Assembly: GCA_014361095.1 (NCBI GenBank)
Contig: JACIWF010000075.1
Location: 1 to 5,249 of the forward strand
DNA: 5,249 nt
Direction of reading: 5' to 3'
From: Hadesarchaea archaeon
GTDB taxonomy: Archaea > Hadarchaeota > Hadarchaeia > Hadarchaeales > Hadarchaeaceae
Below, one piece after another: positions 1 through 5,199 of the stretch (position 1 is its first letter; each line of letters begins with the position of its first letter). The notes beneath the pieces were generated by a model. It was not told the DNA's origin and made no database searches. It saw only the letters and a list, made by a program, of their open reading frames with translations. Position numbers and translations under genes: made by a program.

Positions 1-1
1 C

Positions 2-295
2 GCGGTTGCTGAGAATGTCGTTGGAATCTCGCCTCAGATAGTTCCTGGAGATTACTTGAGGGAGAGACTGGATATTTTGTTGGCGTATCTGCGCCCGCCC
101 GGCTATGGGATCGTTTTTGAACTCAACCGCGGGAACTCAAGTTGGATACAGATCAGCCCCAGCGATAGTGGCCCACCCGAGGCGAATGTAGAGAAGTTCT
201 CCTTTTCGGGAAAATACACGATCGTGATAGCTGAGGCGGATGAAAACAGGGTGGCGCAGGTGGATGTCACCATAACGCTCTTTAAGAGGGGGTAG
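2..295 (+). CDS. 3' end of a gene for an unidentified, possibly pilin-like surface protein (5' end outside the window)
   Basis: The frame is open from the first complete codon at position 2 to the TAG at 293-295, so 97 residues of a longer protein are visible. A TTG at 56 could serve as a start, but the open frame upstream of it encodes plausible protein (AVAENVVGISPQ...), so I treat the gene as truncated by the window edge. The visible part has an amphipathic stretch (RLDILLAYLRPPGYG) followed by alternating beta-type segments (YGIVFELN, KYTIVIAEA, VAQVDVTITLF) and ends in KRG. This pattern, a helix, then 'PPGYG', then strands, is one I associate with the C-terminal exported domains of small archaeal pilin-like proteins. 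That is inference; no diagnostic motif is present. The next gene begins 3 bases after the stop, so the two are probably co-transcribed and possibly translationally coupled. Confidence 0.7.
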   Translation, partial: AVAENVVGISPQIVPGDYLRERLDILLAYLRPPGYGIVFELNRGNSSWIQISPSDSGPPEANVEKFSFSGKYTIVIAEADENRVAQVDVTITLFKRG

Positions 296-298
296 GGA

Positions 299-979
299 TT
301 GGTGGAAGAATCGGGATCAGCCGAACTGCTGGCGATATTTGCCGTTTTTGTGGTTCTTACTGGCCTGGTCGCCCTGAACACCTTTGAATCTGGCTACCTC
401 CGACAGATGGAGGTGTTGCAAGAAAGGATGGCAGTTGACACCACTAGGGCCGTGGCACTTGCCATCGAGTCGGAGCTGAACGATTCGCTCAGGTCGGCGA
501 TTGCGGCGGCGATGTTTGAGGCGGGCAGGTTCGCCGGTTCCAAGGCGGAGGTGGAGTCCCGGCTGCGCAGCTACTTCAACCAGCGCATTGCCGCTGGCTG
601 GGCATACTCGAATTTCGACAATATCTACATACCGCTGAGCGATGAAAACTCCCTCCTGGTTGAGTGGCTCCCTGATGGTGGACTCCGCGCCTATGGTTAT
701 CTGGAGGCGAGCTTCACCCATGTTTTGGGTGCCAGGGCCTATGGGGTTAAGCTGGATGCTGGAGTATCGCCGCGCTACGGGAGAATGCTACATCTGGCCA
801 ACTTGGCTTACGGGTGGGCCCAGAGGGCGGCCGACATCGCGGCGCTGGAAGAGGAACTCAACGAGAATTATTCAGCGGAGATGTTTTCATTTCACATTTA
901 CTGGGAAAATGGTGCCCTGAAGCTGACCATTACCGAGCTGTACGGCGGGCGGGCGATAACTCCGGAAAATGAGGGCTGA
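299..979 (+). CDS. Membrane-anchored protein with one N-terminal transmembrane helix, possibly pilin-like
   Basis: The product has 226 residues. After a short acidic N-terminus (MVEESGSAE) comes one hydrophobic segment at about residues 10-28 (LLAIFAVFVVLTGLVALNT). A helical, charged region follows at about 30-100 (QMEVLQERMAVDTTRA, SKAEVESRLRSYF), then a mixed beta-rich outer domain to residue 226. No catalytic motif is seen. A glutamate directly before the hydrophobic helix is typical of type IV pilin-like N-termini, but the basic residue plus Gly/Ala processing site of archaeal class III signal peptides is missing, so the segment is probably an uncleaved anchor with the bulk of the protein outside the cell. 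The start is TTG at 299 or GTG at 302. A GAGG at 286-289 lies at usable distance and slightly favours 299. The gene follows the previous one by 3 bases, suggesting an operon. Function unknown; a component of a pilus-like or secreted surface complex is the best guess. Confidence 0.75.
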   Translation: MVEESGSAELLAIFAVFVVLTGLVALNTFESGYLRQMEVLQERMAVDTTRAVALAIESELNDSLRSAIAAAMFEAGRFAGSKAEVESRLRSYFNQRIAAGWAYSNFDNIYIPLSDENSLLVEWLPDGGLRAYGYLEASFTHVLGARAYGVKLDAGVSPRYGRMLHLANLAYGWAQRAADIAALEEELNENYSAEMFSFHIYWENGALKLTITELYGGRAITPENEG

Positions 980-994
980 AAATTGTATTTTTCA
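977..994. promoter_or_regulatory. Inverted repeat upstream of glnA, possible operator
   Basis: TGAAAA (977-982) and TTTTCA (989-994) form a 6-base dyad with a 6-base spacer. The left arm begins with the stop codon of the preceding gene. It lies 18 bases upstream of the glnA TATA-like box, where a DNA-binding activator or repressor could act. It does not match GGAA-N8-TTCC, which I recall as the NrpR nitrogen operator. A dyad of this size in AT-rich DNA can arise by chance. Confidence 0.3.
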
Positions 995-1011
995 CTATAC
1001 AGAATCGCCAG

Positions 1012-1020
1012 TTATAAATA
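1012..1020 (+). promoter_or_regulatory. TATA box of the glnA promoter
   Basis: TTATAAATA is the clearest TATA-like element in the intergenic region before glnA. Archaeal TATA boxes are centred about 26-27 bases before the transcription start, which predicts initiation near 1040-1046. That is at or just after the GTG at 1039 and about 10 bases before the TTG at 1054. Confidence 0.6.
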
Positions 1021-1030
1021 CCGAGGACAA

Positions 1031-1038
1031 GGAGGTGA
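1031..1038 (+). promoter_or_regulatory. Shine-Dalgarno sequence before the glnA GTG start
   Basis: GGAGGTGA is a strong match to the anti-Shine-Dalgarno sequence. It abuts the GTG at 1039 directly (GGAGG ends 3 bases before it), which is unusually close, and is 15 bases from the TTG at 1054, which is rather far. It therefore does not settle the start. It would be used only by transcripts that begin upstream of the position predicted from the TATA box. Confidence 0.5.
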
Positions 1039-2376
1039 GTGGGGATTGAGAGGTTGTCCAAGGCCGAGATAATTCAGACGGTGAAGAAGGAGGGCATAAA
1101 GTTCATCCAGATGCAGTTCACCGACATTCTGGGGACGGTAAAAAATGTTACCATCCCCGCGACGAAGATTGAAAAGGCTCTAGACGAAGGAGTCTTCTTC
1201 GATGGCTCCTCAGTACTCGGTTACGCTACCATCGAGGAGTCGGACATGCGCCTGATGCCGGATCCAGATACCTTTGTAATCATTCCTTGGTTGCAGGACA
1301 ATCTTAAAACGGCGCGGATGGTTTGCGACGTGTATGATCATGAGGGCAATCTTTTTGAGGGAGACCCGCGGGCGGCTTTAAAACGGCAGCTGGAGAAGGC
1401 CAAGAAAAAAGGCTGGATTTTCAACACGGCCCCGGAGTATGAGTTCTTCCTCCTGATGTTGGATGATCAAGGTTTACCCACCACCAGGCCCTCGGACTCA
1501 GGCGGTTACTTTGACCTGATGAGGGACAGAGGGGACATCATCAGAAAGGAAATAGTTAACTATCTCAACCTGATGGGCTTTGATGTGGAGGCATCACATC
1601 ATGAGGTTGCTCCTGGACAGCACGAAATAGACCTGATGTACGCCGATGCCATGACTTCAGCCGACCGAGTTGCCATGATGAAGTACGTCACCAAGAACAT
1701 TGCCTACCGCCATGGCCTCTACGCCACCTTCATGCCCAAGCCCATCTACGGCGTCAATGGCTCCGGGATGCACGTTCATCAGTCGCTTATGACGCCGGAT
1801 GGGAAAAATGTGTTTTATGACTCTAAGGGTCTGTACAAGCTGAGCAAACAGGCGCTTTACTTCATCGGTGGTCTCTTGAAGTACGCTAAGGAGACCTGCG
1901 CCATCTTGGCTTCATCGGTGAACTCATACAAGAGGCTGGTGCCGGGTTATGAGGCTCCGGTCTACATTTCCTGGGCGAACAGAAACAGGAGCGCCTATAT
2001 TCGCGTCCCGGCGGGAAGGGAATCACACACACGCATCGAACTTCGCAACCCGGACCCAGCAGGCAATCCCTATCTCCAGTTCACCGTGATGCTTGCCGCA
2101 GGGTTGAAGGGAATTGAGGATAAGGTAGAGCCTCCGGAGCCGGTGGAGAAGGACATCTACCACCTGAGCGCCGAGGAGCGCGAGGCTTTGGGAATAGAGT
2201 CGCTGCCGGAGAACTTGGGCCAGGCCTTGGATCACATGCGCCGGAGCGAGCTGATAAGGGAGGCGCTGGGTGAACACCTTTTCAAGCACTTCATTCATGT
2301 TAAGGAGAAGGAGTGGCAGAGTTACCGGGCGCATGTGAGCGACTGGGAGCACAAGTTTTTGCTGCCAGCGCTGTGA
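1039..2376 (+). CDS. glnA: Type I glutamine synthetase, alpha subtype
   Basis: Catalyses ATP-dependent condensation of ammonium with glutamate to glutamine in the cytoplasm; the family forms dodecamers. The product has 445 residues from the GTG at 1039. Visible motifs are the beta-grasp start (FTDILGTVKNV, 27-37), DGSS...IEESDM (55-70), the metal-binding EYEFF (133-137), HHEVAPGQHEID (187-198), the ATP signature KPIYGVNGSGMHVHQS (234-249), the flap glutamate in PGYEAP (302-307), NRNRSAYIRVP (314-324) and RIELRNPDP (332-340). The length fits the alpha subtype; there is no room for the roughly 25-residue insertion of the beta subtype, so adenylylation is unlikely. The arginine that mediates glutamine feedback in the Bacillus subtilis enzyme (R62) aligns with Thr64. 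The TTG at 1054 (MSKAEI...) is a serious alternative start: it matches the usual N-terminus of the family and better fits the TATA box. A TATA-like box at 1012-1020 suggests its own promoter. Confidence 0.97.
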   Translation: MGIERLSKAEIIQTVKKEGIKFIQMQFTDILGTVKNVTIPATKIEKALDEGVFFDGSSVLGYATIEESDMRLMPDPDTFVIIPWLQDNLKTARMVCDVYDHEGNLFEGDPRAALKRQLEKAKKKGWIFNTAPEYEFFLLMLDDQGLPTTRPSDSGGYFDLMRDRGDIIRKEIVNYLNLMGFDVEASHHEVAPGQHEIDLMYADAMTSADRVAMMKYVTKNIAYRHGLYATFMPKPIYGVNGSGMHVHQSLMTPDGKNVFYDSKGLYKLSKQALYFIGGLLKYAKETCAILASSVNSYKRLVPGYEAPVYISWANRNRSAYIRVPAGRESHTRIELRNPDPAGNPYLQFTVMLAAGLKGIEDKVEPPEPVEKDIYHLSAEEREALGIESLPENLGQALDHMRRSELIREALGEHLFKHFIHVKEKEWQSYRAHVSDWEHKFLLPAL

Positions 2377-2490
2377 AGGATTAATTTAACCGGCTCATTA
2401 AAATGAGGCAAATTTATGGCCTTGGACACAGGGCCAAGAATTAAGATAGCAGCGGTGTCTCTCGACGGCTGTTAATTTTGAGAATTTGGC
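2377..2490 (+). other. glnA 3' untranslated region and spacer
   Basis: No credible coding sequence is present. The stretch holds three small dyads: CTCAT/ATGAG with a TAAA loop (2394-2407), CTTGG/CCAAG (2421-2438, in competition with TGGCC/GGCCA at 2417-2436), and the better hairpin at 2447-2474 listed separately. TTAAGATA (2441-2448) is a weak TATA-like string. The remainder is AT-rich spacer. Confidence 0.5.
2447..2479 (+). terminator. Candidate glnA terminator hairpin, perhaps bidirectional
   Basis: TAGCAGC (2447-2453) pairs with GCTGTTA (2468-2474), 7 pairs including one G-U on this strand. The inner stem GTC (2457-2459) / GAC (2464-2466) closes a TCTC loop. ATTTT follows at 2475-2479. 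Read on the other strand the hairpin is followed by TCTTAATTCTT, so it could also end a - strand transcript coming from the structured block at 2491-2690. T-tracts alone can terminate archaeal transcription, so the hairpin may not be essential. Confidence 0.4.
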
Positions 2491-2690
2491 GCGGGGACGA
2501 TCACGGAACTACTCCGCGGCGGCACGGTTACCCTGCCGCGCTTTCGTTTCGTGATCTTTATCCGACATCCATGCTTCGGTGCACACCGCCGTGCACCTTA
2601 TCCACGGCCTCCCCCAGCTGCGCTGAGTTTTTCCGTGGATCCCCCACACCCATAGGTGGAGTTCAGCCTGTTCTGTCGGCTTTTCCCCGC
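2491..2690 (-). ncRNA. Unidentified GC-rich structured RNA (strand not settled)
   Basis: A GC-rich block in AT-rich surroundings folds on paper into a closed multibranched structure. P1 is GCGGGGA (2491-2497) with TCCCCGC (2684-2690). P2 is an 11-pair helix, 2499-2509 with 2546-2556, capped by a GC hairpin that can form in two registers (2515-2520/2535-2540 or 2519-2524/2534-2539). P3 is CCGACA (2562-2567) with TGTCGG (2674-2679), enclosing P4 (2578-2584/2591-2597, 7 pairs), P5 (2600-2607/2633-2640, 8 pairs) and a short P6 (2647-2650/2655-2658). On the - strand the unpaired segments are purine- and A-rich (GGGGAAAAG, GGAAAAAC, GATAAAG, GAAACGAAAG), as usual for functional RNAs, and an AT-rich box lies at a fitting distance upstream. 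Against this, G2506-U2549 in P2 is a wobble only on the + strand, and T-tracts follow on the + strand. I do not see hallmarks of RNase P RNA, SRP RNA, tRNA or 5S rRNA. Confidence 0.6.
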
Positions 2691-2708
2691 AGATTGTATT
2701 TAAGATGA

Positions 2709-2728
2709 TTTTTTAATAATAAATTTTT
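2709..2728 (+). terminator. T-tracts that could end a + strand transcript
   Basis: T6 at 2709-2714 and T5 at 2724-2728 follow the structured block, with T5 and T4 again at 2745-2755. Oligo-T in the non-template strand is the main signal for archaeal termination. They would stop glnA read-through, or a + strand version of the structured RNA, before it ran into the convergent gdh. They overlap the candidate - strand promoter, so only one of the two readings may be right. Confidence 0.4.
2712..2723 (-). promoter_or_regulatory. AT-rich box, possible promoter of the structured RNA
   Basis: On the - strand this reads TTTATTATTAAA and is centred about 26 bases before position 2692, where helix P1 of the RNA would begin. 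The spacing suits an archaeal TATA box, but the sequence is low in complexity and no clear BRE was recognised. Confidence 0.35.
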
Positions 2729-2822
2729 CGAAGGGTCTGGACCATTTTTCGTTTTAGTGGCTGACAAGTCAGATCAGATTTCAGTTAACTCTAAATGAAA
2801 GTTTGTGGTTGGGTCAGTTCGT

Positions 2823-4073
2823 TTACGGGAATAGGCCGAGTCTTTCCTGAGCATCTATGACTCTCTTGACTGCTAGAATGTATGCGCCAGTTGCTAGATC
2901 GACCTTGTATTCTTCAGCCGTCTTAACAACGTCGTGGTAGGCCTTTACCAGATAATTCTCCAGTTTCTGGTTAACCACACTTTCGCTCCAGTGTTCGCGG
3001 TGGAGGTTCTGTAGCCACTCAAAGTAACTTACCGTGACACCACCTGCGTTGGCGAGGATGTCTGGAATCACATGAACACCCTGCTGGTGCAATATTTCCC
3101 TTGCCTTGGGCGTGCTGGGGCCGTTGGCTCCTTCGGAGATAATTTTGGCCCTTATTTTATTGGCGTTTGCCTCAGTTATCACATTTTCCATAGCAGCCGG
3201 GACCAGAATATCACATTCAAGCTGCAAAAGCTCTTCATTGGTGATCTCTTCCCCGTGGCTGAAACCTCTGAGCTTACCCGTTTTCTCCTTATGTTCCATT
3301 ACTGCGCGGACGTTGAATCCTTTGGGATCATAAATCCCACAGGTGGAGTCGCTGAGCCCCACGATTTTGCATCCCATTTCCTCAAGAACGGCCGCCGCCC
3401 ACTGGCCGACATTGCCAAATCCCTGAACCACGACCGTCAGATCTTTCATCTTCAACCCCATTCTCTTTGCAGCTTCGCGGGCACATATGGCAGCTCCGCG
3501 GCCGGTGGCCTCTCTTCTCCCCTCAGAACCACCGAGTTCGATGGGCTTCCCGGTGACCACTTCAGGCACTATATATCCTTTGAGCTGGCTGTACGTGTCC
3601 ATTATCCAAGCCATCGTCTGGGCATCGGTGTACATGTCTGGAGCAGGGACATCTTTGAAGGGGCCAATGTCATCAAAGAGCATGGCAGTATATCTCCTCG
3701 TTAATCTTTCAATTTCATTTTTGGATAGTTGCTTTGTGTCGACCGCTACTCCGCCTTTAGCACCGCCATAAGGAATGTCAACAACTGCACATTTCCATGT
3801 CATCCACATTGCAAGCGCTTTAACTTCGTCGATATCTACCTTCGGGTGATATCTTATGCCTCCTTTGAACGGGCCCCTGGCATGGCAATGCTGGATTCGG
3901 TATCCGGTAAAAACTTTTATTTCCCCGTTGTCCATCCGAACTGGAACCGAGACGATAATTACTCGGCGCGGGTGCTTTAGTCTAATAGTAAGCGAGGGGT
4001 CCAGTCCCAATATTTTTTCAACAGCTTCAAGCTGTTCTACCGCGGCTTCGTAGGGATTTGTATTTTCCGGCAT
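2823..4073 (-). CDS. gdhA: Glutamate dehydrogenase, hexameric type
   Basis: Interconverts glutamate and 2-oxoglutarate plus ammonium with NAD(P)(H) in the cytoplasm. From the ATG at 4073 the product has 416 residues, the normal size for archaeal and small bacterial hexameric enzymes. The N-terminal ELFV dehydrogenase dimerization domain spans about 1-180, with the substrate-binding ARGPFKGGIRYHP (65-77) and the catalytic-lysine signature DIPYGGAKGGV (99-109, Lys106). The C-terminal Rossmann domain starts near 185, with VVQGFGNVGQ (215-224) as the dinucleotide-binding loop. SEGANGPSTP (313-322) and DILANAGGV (338-346) are further family blocks. I cannot decide NAD versus NADP from GLSDS at the second strand. 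The frame stays open upstream to 4190, but that extension runs into the insertion sequence and does not resemble the family; MPENTNPYEAAVEQL is a typical start. A TATA-like box at 4104-4111 predicts a leader of only about 8 bases and there is no Shine-Dalgarno sequence. The gene converges on glnA. Confidence 0.96.
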   Translation of the reverse strand: MPENTNPYEAAVEQLEAVEKILGLDPSLTIRLKHPRRVIIVSVPVRMDNGEIKVFTGYRIQHCHARGPFKGGIRYHPKVDIDEVKALAMWMTWKCAVVDIPYGGAKGGVAVDTKQLSKNEIERLTRRYTAMLFDDIGPFKDVPAPDMYTDAQTMAWIMDTYSQLKGYIVPEVVTGKPIELGGSEGRREATGRGAAICAREAAKRMGLKMKDLTVVVQGFGNVGQWAAAVLEEMGCKIVGLSDSTCGIYDPKGFNVRAVMEHKEKTGKLRGFSHGEEITNEELLQLECDILVPAAMENVITEANANKIRAKIISEGANGPSTPKAREILHQQGVHVIPDILANAGGVTVSYFEWLQNLHREHWSESVVNQKLENYLVKAYHDVVKTAEEYKVDLATGAYILAVKRVIDAQERLGLFP

Positions 4074-4103
4074 GGATTCACACAGAGATGCTAAATTTAT
4101 TCC

Positions 4104-4117
4104 TTTATAAACTTTTA
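4104..4117 (-). promoter_or_regulatory. gdh core promoter: TATA box with adjacent BRE
   Basis: On the - strand TTTATAAA (4111-4104) is preceded by CTAAAAG, overlapping the box edge, a reasonable TFB recognition element. The box is centred about 34 bases before the gdh ATG, so transcription should start near 4081 with a leader of about 8 bases. The left end of the insertion sequence lies only some 10 to 30 bases further upstream. Confidence 0.65.
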
Positions 4118-4126
4118 GAGCGCCAT

Positions 4127-4144
4127 GCTGTGTTGCATAAATAA
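4127..4144 (+). repeat. Left terminal inverted repeat of the insertion sequence
   Basis: GCTGTGTTGCATAAATAA, reading inward. It pairs with the right end at 5198-5215 through the shared block TGTTGCAT. It also contains CATAAATAA, found again just outside the right end, which is what makes the exact boundary ambiguous. Confidence 0.55.
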
Positions 4145-4174
4145 GCGCAAAAATCTTTAAGCACTTCTTTGACT

Positions 4175-4194
4175 TGGCCCGTCGGGCCATTTTT
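4175..4194 (+). terminator. Intrinsic-terminator-like hairpin just inside the left end of the IS
   Basis: TGGCCC (4175-4180) and GGGCCA (4184-4189) form a near-perfect GC-rich palindrome around GTC, followed by five T at 4190-4194 on the + strand. On the + strand it looks like an intrinsic terminator that would block transcripts entering the element antisense to the transposase. On the - strand it lies 15 bases after the transposase stop, but without a T-tract. Confidence 0.45.
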
Positions 4195-4203
4195 CAAAAC
4201 CCT

Positions 4204-5112
4204 TCAAGTGCTCGCGCTCAATTTTATCAACAAGTTGTAGCAGAAAGCCTTCAGCATCATCTCCCTCGCCATATTCTCGAACTTTTGCGCCATGACGAAC
4301 TCGCCGAAGAACCGCTTCAGGTTGGAGAAAGTGCCCTCCACCACCCATCTCCTTCCATAGCCAACTTTCCGCTTCCATCCTTCCTCATCCTGCAGAAGTT
4401 CCCTCGCGGCGCGTCGCCGCGCCAGACTGCCCCTTGCCTTGCCCGAAGCGCCACGCTTGATCTTGATGCCGGGCTCGATTCCCCTAGCCTCGAGGAAGTT
4501 GAAGTTATCGCGAGAGTCGTAGGCCGAGTCAGCGAGCACCAGTTTGATCCTAGCCCTTCCTGAAGCACGCTCGACGAGCGGCTTGAACATCTTGATGTCA
4601 CCGGTTCGCTCGTCGGTGACTTCCATCGCTAGGATCTGTTTCGTCTTGGTGTCCACCACGAGGTGGATCTTCAGGTAGCCGCGCCTGGGCTTTTGGTTCC
4701 ACTGTTCGCGGATCCAGTCGCCGCGGTTGGTCACCTTGATGCCCGAGGCATCGATGGCCACGACGACATCATCGCCCAGATCCTGGAGACTGCGCTCGAA
4801 CTTGGGTTGGAGGCTATTGATCCGGCGGCAGATGGTGCTGTAGTCGGGCACCTCAAGCTCGGGAACGAACTTCCTCAGGGCCTCGACGAAGCCCTCCTCC
4901 TGCCTGAAGGGCAGTCGGAAGAAGTACCTCGGAAAGGCCAGAAACTCGATCAGGCTCTCTGGGTATGCATAGGGCTTGCCGCGCTTGCCCCGGTTCATCT
5001 CCTCAAGTTCTTTCTCCCAGTTCTCGACGAAGTCGAGATCGAGCAGCAGCTCGCCGCGCTTGACGAGCCGGTCGTTGTAAGTTTTCCAATCCCTCTTGAC
5101 CTTCTTCGGCAT
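4204..5112 (-). CDS. DDE transposase of an IS5-family insertion sequence
   Basis: The product has 302 residues and carries out cut-and-paste or related transposition of the surrounding element by binding its ends. An N-terminal DUF4096/DDE-type DNA-binding region occupies about 1-110 (DWKTYNDRLVKRGELLL, VPDYSTICRRI). The RNase H-like catalytic core follows, with the acidic triad visible as Asp121 in VVVAIDASGIKV, Asp195 in VLADSAYDS and Glu259 in RWVVEGTFSNLKRFFGE. RRGYLKIHLVVD (143-154) is a further typical block. The spacing of 63 residues between the last two acids, and the Y/W...E...K/R pattern around the glutamate, fit the family. Length is normal and there is no frameshift, so the protein may be active. 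The start is ATG at 5112, with GAGGTGAT (5125-5118) 5 bases upstream. Its GC-rich code differs from the flanks. It lies upstream of gdh and in the same direction. Confidence 0.93.
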   Translation of the reverse strand: MPKKVKRDWKTYNDRLVKRGELLLDLDFVENWEKELEEMNRGKRGKPYAYPESLIEFLAFPRYFFRLPFRQEEGFVEALRKFVPELEVPDYSTICRRINSLQPKFERSLQDLGDDVVVAIDASGIKVTNRGDWIREQWNQKPRRGYLKIHLVVDTKTKQILAMEVTDERTGDIKMFKPLVERASGRARIKLVLADSAYDSRDNFNFLEARGIEPGIKIKRGASGKARGSLARRRAARELLQDEEGWKRKVGYGRRWVVEGTFSNLKRFFGEFVMAQKFENMAREMMLKAFCYNLLIKLSAST

Positions 5113-5117
5113 GGTGA

Positions 5118-5142
5118 ATCACCTCGGTGGCTTTTCACCACC
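5118..5142 (-). promoter_or_regulatory. Shine-Dalgarno and leader hairpin of the transposase gene
   Basis: On the - strand GAGGTGAT (5125-5118) is a strong ribosome binding site 5 bases before the ATG. It lies in the near-palindrome GGTGATTCACC, so GGTG could pair with CACC directly before the start codon. Just upstream GGTGG (5142-5138) pairs with CCACC (5130-5126) around a TGAAAAG loop. The arrangement could limit translation of the transposase, as is common in insertion sequences, but this is inference. Confidence 0.45.
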
Positions 5143-5189
5143 ACCTCATCGGTCCAGCCCCCAAGGTACCAAACCCACCTCTGCAGCGA

Positions 5190-5199
5190 ATTTTTAAAG
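5190..5199 (-). promoter_or_regulatory. Possible TATA box of the transposase gene
   Basis: CTTTAAAAATT on the - strand lies inside the right end of the element, about 80 bases before the transposase ATG. It predicts a leader of roughly 55 bases containing the hairpin next to the ribosome binding site. It is an AT-rich string and nothing more specific. Confidence 0.35.

Noticed and set aside
317..721. 134-codon frame antisense to the membrane protein gene
   Set aside because: The + strand frame has a coherent membrane helix and domain layout and is next to its operon partner; the antisense product has none.
980..1030. NrpR-type nitrogen operator upstream of glnA
   Set aside because: No GGAA-N8-TTCC pattern is present in this stretch, nor upstream of gdh.
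2491..2690. RNase P RNA as identity of the structured block
   Set aside because: On the - strand GACAGAACAGGCTGA resembles the conserved 3' element of RNase P RNA, but it lies at the 5' end, the GAGGAAAGTCC-type element is missing, and the length is short.
2491..2690. SRP RNA as identity of the structured block
   Set aside because: No helix 8 signature (GGAAGG with AGCAGC) and no Alu-domain layout on either strand; about 100 bases too short.
2478..2708. Open reading frame of 76 codons on the + strand in the glnA-gdh gap
   Set aside because: Starts with TTG, lacks a ribosome binding site, and its whole body is the set of inverted repeats of the structured block. The product has no protein-like pattern.
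2761..2822. CTGACAAGTCAG and several nearby TCAG repeats downstream of gdh
   Set aside because: The dyad has only a two-base loop and no T-tract follows on the - strand; the TCAG spacing is irregular. Not supportable as terminator or repeat array.
3072..3704. 210-codon frame antisense to gdh
   Set aside because: Opposite strand of a gene with clear glutamate dehydrogenase motifs; no start signals.
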